From Hofstenia miamia (Eukaryota; Xenacoelomorpha; Acoela), in assembly GCA_004352715.1 (NCBI GenBank), contig SCFE01000009.1, positions 804,129 through 868,128 on the forward strand: a DNA stretch of 64,000 nucleotides, in the 5' to 3' direction. The translations under genes and the position numbers were made by a program. The notes below the pieces were generated by a model. The model was not told the DNA's origin. It searched no databases and saw only the letters and a list, made by a program, of their open reading frames with translations. Of the stretch, positions 59,003 through 64,000 are shown piece by piece; position 1 is the first letter of the stretch; every line of letters begins with the position of its first letter.

Positions 59003-59290
59003 TAGAATCACTGGGGTGTGATTCTAGCGAACTCAAAGAGAATACAGTTCAAACTATTTCTATTTACAAAATGCATTGCTCTATATATACAAGTTATTTA
59101 CAATATTTACAAATACCAGTCACTAACAAGAAAAGCGCGAGGTCTGGCTGATAAATAGCAACAACTACCAGCAATGTTACAGTAATTGCCTTCCGGGGAA
59201 AATCTGAATTCTCATCCATCTTTGTCTCCTCAATGTCTGCCATTGCTCTTTTGAGATTTTGAAAATGTAATAGTGTGTCATTATCTAACA
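59003..59290 (-). repeat. Family 2-like LTR fragment
   Basis: Starts TGTAGAATCACTGGGGTG, like the minus-oriented family 2 LTR ends at 17945 and 18980, then diverges. Right boundary uncertain. Confidence 0.35.
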
Positions 59291-59584
59291 TATTTTTGTT
59301 ATTTGGTAATGTTTGTGTTGATTTTGAATTTTAAATCACTTGTCTGCCAATATGGTGTCTAAAAATAATGGAAGCAACTTTGAACCCTTTGTTTCAACAA
59401 AATATTATTATCAACAATTACTAATCTGTAATTAATGACACTTGTTCTTACTTGGTTGCATAATACAAATTAATCTAAACTGATCATATATTTTGACAAT
59501 GTGTTTTCAATCATAATTAATTTTGATCTTATTCTTCTTCTTAATCAACATTAGCAGCTTTAGGTTAATTTGGATGATGCTACA
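59291..59584 (-). repeat. Gypsy family 1-type LTR fragment (U3)
   Basis: Contains the reverse complement of the U3 block (TCTGCCAATATGGTG) and ends TGGATGATGCTACA at 59584. Confidence 0.7.
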
Positions 59585-60180
59585 ATTCTCCATGTCCACA
59601 TATTTTGTTATATCCCTCTATGTATGTTTTTTCATCAACATTATTAAAAATTAATGTTTTTTTAGAAAATATTCTGCTTGATTGAATGATTGCCTGACAT
59701 ACAAAGTTTGCTCCATTCTCTATTCTGCATATTTTGTTATATTACTCGACATATAATTTTTCATCAACATTATTACAAATTAATGTTTTATTTAAAAAAT
59801 CCTGTTTGAATAATTTGCTGATTCTTGTCAACTGAAGAAGAAGAAAACCAGCTCTCTCTCTCTCTCAATGCTCCTTGTGTACACATTTTAGTTTGTAAAG
59901 GTATAATCTAATTAATATATTGTTTATTTATACACATTTAGTTTCCATGCAAGATGGTGTAATTATATATTCTCTGATGATTGTTTGTTTGTCAACTGAA
60001 ATCTGCTCACCTACAAAAAATAGTCTGATGTAGTTGTTTTTTATCTTGCAAATGGTATAATGCATTTAAATTGACTGATTATTTATCTAAATTTTAGTTT
60101 CCATATGAGATGATGTAATTATATATTCCTCAATGAATGTTTGTTCATCAACTGAAAAAACTCCATTCTCTCCAGTTCTC
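59585..60180. repeat. Degenerate tandem modules, period about 127-150 bp
   Basis: TTTTCATCAACATTATTA near 59627 and 59761, and TAATTATATATTC near 59961 and 60115, recur within partly matching neighbourhoods. The modules share gaps and substitutions, so this is old tandem duplication rather than a recent satellite. Confidence 0.5.
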
Positions 60181-61190
60181 CCTAAGTCTAATTTATTTTG
60201 CAAAAGATTTTATGAGTTATTTTTTTTGTTTTTTTATTTATACATATTTTAGTTTTAAACACAAGCTGATTTTATATCTTCCCCAATGTAAAAAAATCTG
60301 CATTTCATTGCTGCATAACAAAATAAAAGCTAATTCTCCACTAGTGTAAATGGTTTAAACATTTTTTATAGGTAAAAGCAATATATTTATTAGTGTGTTT
60401 TAATTTAAACCCATTTTAGTTCCTGTGATTATTTGTCAAAGAAATAGGATGTTGTGTACACTAATTTCCCCTTATTTCTTGATCTTGATTGATGAATTCC
60501 CATAGTAACACATGAAAGAGAAGAAGAAAGAGTGGGTGCATTTCTCTGACATTGCACATTACACAACAGGATAAAAGCATGTGTTGGCATAAAACCAGAA
60601 TGAGGAATTGTGAAGAAATAGATAGTGGAATATGTTAATTCGAGAGAGAATGGAGAACCCTCACACAACTCACAGGACATATTTGGCTAATATATATTAA
60701 AATTCACACATATTGCAAGATTAATTTGATAGTAATGGAATGTTATTAATTTTTTTTACTAATGTCAATGTATTTAAAACACAATGAATAAATCCTGACT
60801 TAGATTAAAACATGTGACATAGAACTGGGTGATGGATACATGGTGATGAATGAAGAAATAAATATCCACCAGATGACACCAAATGAAGATCAAAAAACAA
60901 CTAAAAAATAGACAACATTTACTAGTGTAATTTACCATTTTTATTATAAAATTCTATAAATTCTAAAAACTTTTTATTATTATCAAATCTCTTTTTGTTT
61001 AACCATATGTTTAATATTTTCCACTTATATTATTGAAACAGGTTAAAATAGTTTGGTTGCTTAGAAAATTAATTGGTGTTTTTGTAAATGAAATAGTGTG
61101 TTTTGAAAACAAAATATAGTCTTTTTGAAATGTCCCAAAAAACAAGTTAAATGCTGTATGTGTAAGCATTTGAAATTATGGAAAATTAAG
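60181..61190. other. AT-rich sequence, nothing recognised
   Basis: No exon, RNA gene or repeat terminus was identified. Confidence 0.4.
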
Positions 61191-64000
61191 CTTCAAAAGC
61201 ATAATGCGTGATAGCATTGTGTATTGAAATGAAAATTCAGGTTTGACATGTAATGATTTCTGAATTCAACATTGTAAACAGTTGAAATGTCAGGAATTCT
61301 TATGGATAGGAATAATATTAGCCAGTAGTTTAAAAATCAAATGTAACCTTTTACATGTCATGATTACAAATTAAACATTTTACATTAACATTGTAAGCAT
61401 GTAAACTAAATAACATGTGATATATTCATTGGTTGGAAAAAACATGATATGATAAACATGTCAACAATGTATATTGACAAAAATAAGATGCAGCTTTTAC
61501 ATTTAATTATTTTAAATTAAACATTGCACATTGTAATCAGTTGAAATGCTAGGAATTTTTATGGATAGGAAAAATATTAGTCATTATCACAAGTGTGAGG
61601 TAATGTAAGCAAACACATGTAAGCATGTATAACTTGGGACATAGCAAAGTATATTAACAAAAAAATATGTAATGAAATTAGCCATATAAATCAGTCACTA
61701 TAGCAAAACATATGATTGCAAACTAAATTGGAACCCAACATGTAAATGAATCATTTCAATAATCAATAAGTCCATAAATGTGATGAATCACTAATTTAAC
61801 CACCTCCTTGAAAATCCATTAGTTGGGAGTAATGTCAAGTATATGAGTCAGTAAATTACCTAGATAACATTTGCAAACACCCCTTTTAATATCTCTGAGT
61901 CAGCAGAGGACAAAAGTTCAGTTTGTGATTTCAAGTATCTCTTATTATAACTACTGACAGCAGAAGAACAATAGAAGTTATTTACTAAACAAGCATCTAT
62001 AATGAAAAGAAATTAAAACTTTTCTTAGAAGTTCTTATTCAGTCTTCATAGTATTTTTTGACCTGACATCACTCATTCAAGAAACATAAAAAGAGAGTTA
62101 AACACATTAAGTAACATAAAACAATACAAGTTGGAGGGGTGGCATTGGTTTTTGTGTGAATTGGTGATCAAGAGGTCTATATAATTTAGCTTCACAGCTA
62201 AAACAGCAATGTCAGTTGCTTTCTTAATTGTATTATGAAAAAAGTCTCACAAAGTAGTGAATGTGTTATCAATTTCACAACTGCTCACTTTATTCTTTGA
62301 ATAAGAATATTGAATTGAAAAAACTATGTGTACCTTCATTTTTGTTTTGTGCTACAGCATGTATTGCAATCAATTAGATATCTCTTTAGCTTCACAGGTA
62401 AAATAGCTTTCTTACTTTTTTTATGAAAAACTCTCACAAAGTATTGAATGTGACATAAATTTCACAATTGCTCACTTTAGTAGTTTGGAAAAACCATTTT
62501 TAATTTCTTTTTGAAATATGAGTGATCTTATCTTTCCATGCCAAGTAATCTCATGAAATTTATAAAAAAGAGATTAGGAAATATTATATATTTTTTTGAT
62601 AATTTTTGATAATTTACTTCAAAATAAAAATGAAGCCAAAATATCATAGCCTGCAAATTCAACTTTTGGGTTGAATGCACTTGCATAATATTTGAATATG
62701 GAAATAAATTAAAAACACTAATATTATATTTAAGGCAAACTGGCAATAACTTGTAAACACACAAAGAAACAAACAAACTTTCATCTTCACTAACCTGTGC
62801 AAATAATTGCTAAAACAATATTGAAATAGTTATTTGGAAATCTATCTAACAAAATTACTGTTTTTCAAATTTCAATCAATATTGATATTATTTCAATTAA
62901 ATTGTGAACAAAGAATTGATCAAAATCTAACAGTGGGAATAGATTCACAATGTTTGAAAATAGGTAGAATGAGCAACATTAAGCAAAACATCACCTTTGA
63001 AAGTGATTGAAAAATATCAAATTGCTTAGAGCAAATGAACATTAAGAAAAATACCAATGTATTCAATAAAATTTCACAATACAACCTCTAGATTGACTTG
63101 TAATACTAAAGATTAATATATTTATTAATTTGAGACTTGTAGAGTCTAAATATGCCATTGGATTTTCATTTTAAGCAATACTCAAAGACTGGTTTATAAA
63201 TTAAAATTTAAAAGTTACAGTGTTTTCACCAAATCTGAAAAAAAATTGCATATAATTCATCAATTTAATAGCAGTAAGCAATTCAAAAGCATCAAATTTA
63301 GGTATAATGAGCAATTTTCAACAAAACATAGCCTTTGGAAGTGAATGAAAAACATATTTGCTTAGAGCTCAGAAACATTAAGAAAAATACCAATGTATTT
63401 AAAAAAAATTCCCAATACAACCCATAGATTGACTTGTAATACTAAAGATTAACATATTTAAATAATTTGAGACCTGCAGAATCCAAATAAGAAAGAAATC
63501 TTGCAAATTTGAGTTTTCACATTAAATTCATTGAATGACAGTGAGAGGGCTTCTAAATATAGAAATTTGATGCCAGAAACACATTTGACAGTCTTTAATC
63601 AATGTAGAAACATCAATCTTTTCTGAGAAGTAGTAGTCAATGCTCTGAAAAATTTATTAAAACCCAGATATGCCAGTATATTCAATAACCACAGCAAAAT
63701 CTCAAAGAAATGGACAGAATTGATCACAGATATCAATAGAATAGAGTAAATGTTTTTTAAAGGTTTATCCATAATATTCAATTTCATCATCTACAATATA
63801 CATCTGTAAAAACACAGATTTCTTGCAAGTTTATAGGAGTGTCCTAAAATGAAATGAAATACTATTAAACAACATGTTAAATGAAATTAAAAACAAAATG
63901 CTGTTTTATAGATAGTTTTTTTTAAAAAAATCACTATAATTTTTAAAAAATTACTAACCCATCCTATAATATTCATGTCTAAAAAGAAAATTTCCCATTA
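61191..64000. repeat. AT-rich region of degenerate duplicated modules
   Basis: Three separate two-copy repeats: AGTTGAAATG near 61279 and 61537 (offset about 258), each followed by a TTATGGATAGGA segment; TTTAGCTTCACAG near 62187 and 62386 (offset about 198); and GATTGACTTGTAATACTAAA near 63091 and 63428 (offset about 338). Copies differ at many positions. No coding sequence is recognised, and short open frames look random. Confidence 0.55.

Noticed and set aside
59856-59868. CTCTCTCTCTCT run as a functional GAGA element
   Set aside because: A short simple repeat with no gene or promoter context.

Overview
This is a gene-poor, AT-rich stretch of a eukaryotic draft assembly, most likely an invertebrate animal. 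There is no operon structure. The repeat families are typical of animal genomes (R4/Dong-type LINE, Ty3/Gypsy LTR elements, hAT elements), and the one convincing gene model has a 40-nt intron. The species cannot be named from the sequence. Four N-runs (466, 319, 1000 and 1000 nt) and four single Ns mark assembly joins; three of the single Ns sit beside direct duplications that look like unmerged contig ends.

Layout. (1) 1-2780, minus: a decayed non-LTR retrotransposon of R4/Dong type, its 5' side facing a (TAA)n tract across a gap. (2) 3.2-15.4 kb: mostly unassigned AT-rich DNA with a 383-bp hAT MITE (8-bp target duplication), an 807-bp artefactual duplication, a minus-strand host gene candidate with a 40-nt intron (11.4-11.8 kb), and two weaker exon candidates. 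(3) 15.4-17.6 kb: element A, with 81-bp inverted repeats, carries two tRNA-like sequences and a 5S-rRNA-like block. A fragment of a second family, element B, follows and also carries a tRNA-like sequence. (4) 17.9-28.6 kb: nested, mostly minus-strand Ty3/Gypsy debris (gag, protease and a third ORF), two LTR families, two solo LTRs with perfect 4-bp target duplications, and element B copy 2. (5) 28.6-30.3 kb: element B copy 3, with both ends. (6) 33.7-45.8 kb: Gypsy family 1, including the best-preserved coding region (intact gag 37319-39067 and an overlapping pol cut off just after the YIDD motif), an inverted gag copy, and ORF3 running into an LTR. (7) 45.8-58.8 kb: a Gypsy family 2 element with LTR, primer-binding site, gag, pol and ORF3. 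It is riddled with stops and frameshifts and was later hit by an internally deleted hAT element, two family 1 solo LTRs and a CCACCAGTGG-rich repeat. (8) 59.6-64 kb: degenerate tandemly duplicated AT-rich modules.

The most interesting signals are the ORF3 conserved in three decayed Gypsy copies, whose stop codon in one copy is supplied by the LTR edge, and the inverted-repeat elements that pair tRNA-like and 5S-like modules in convergent orientation. In element B the tRNA-like anticodon position reads CTA in all three copies. ORF starts were judged by eye: several long reading frames begin at non-ATG codons and should not be taken as real starts.
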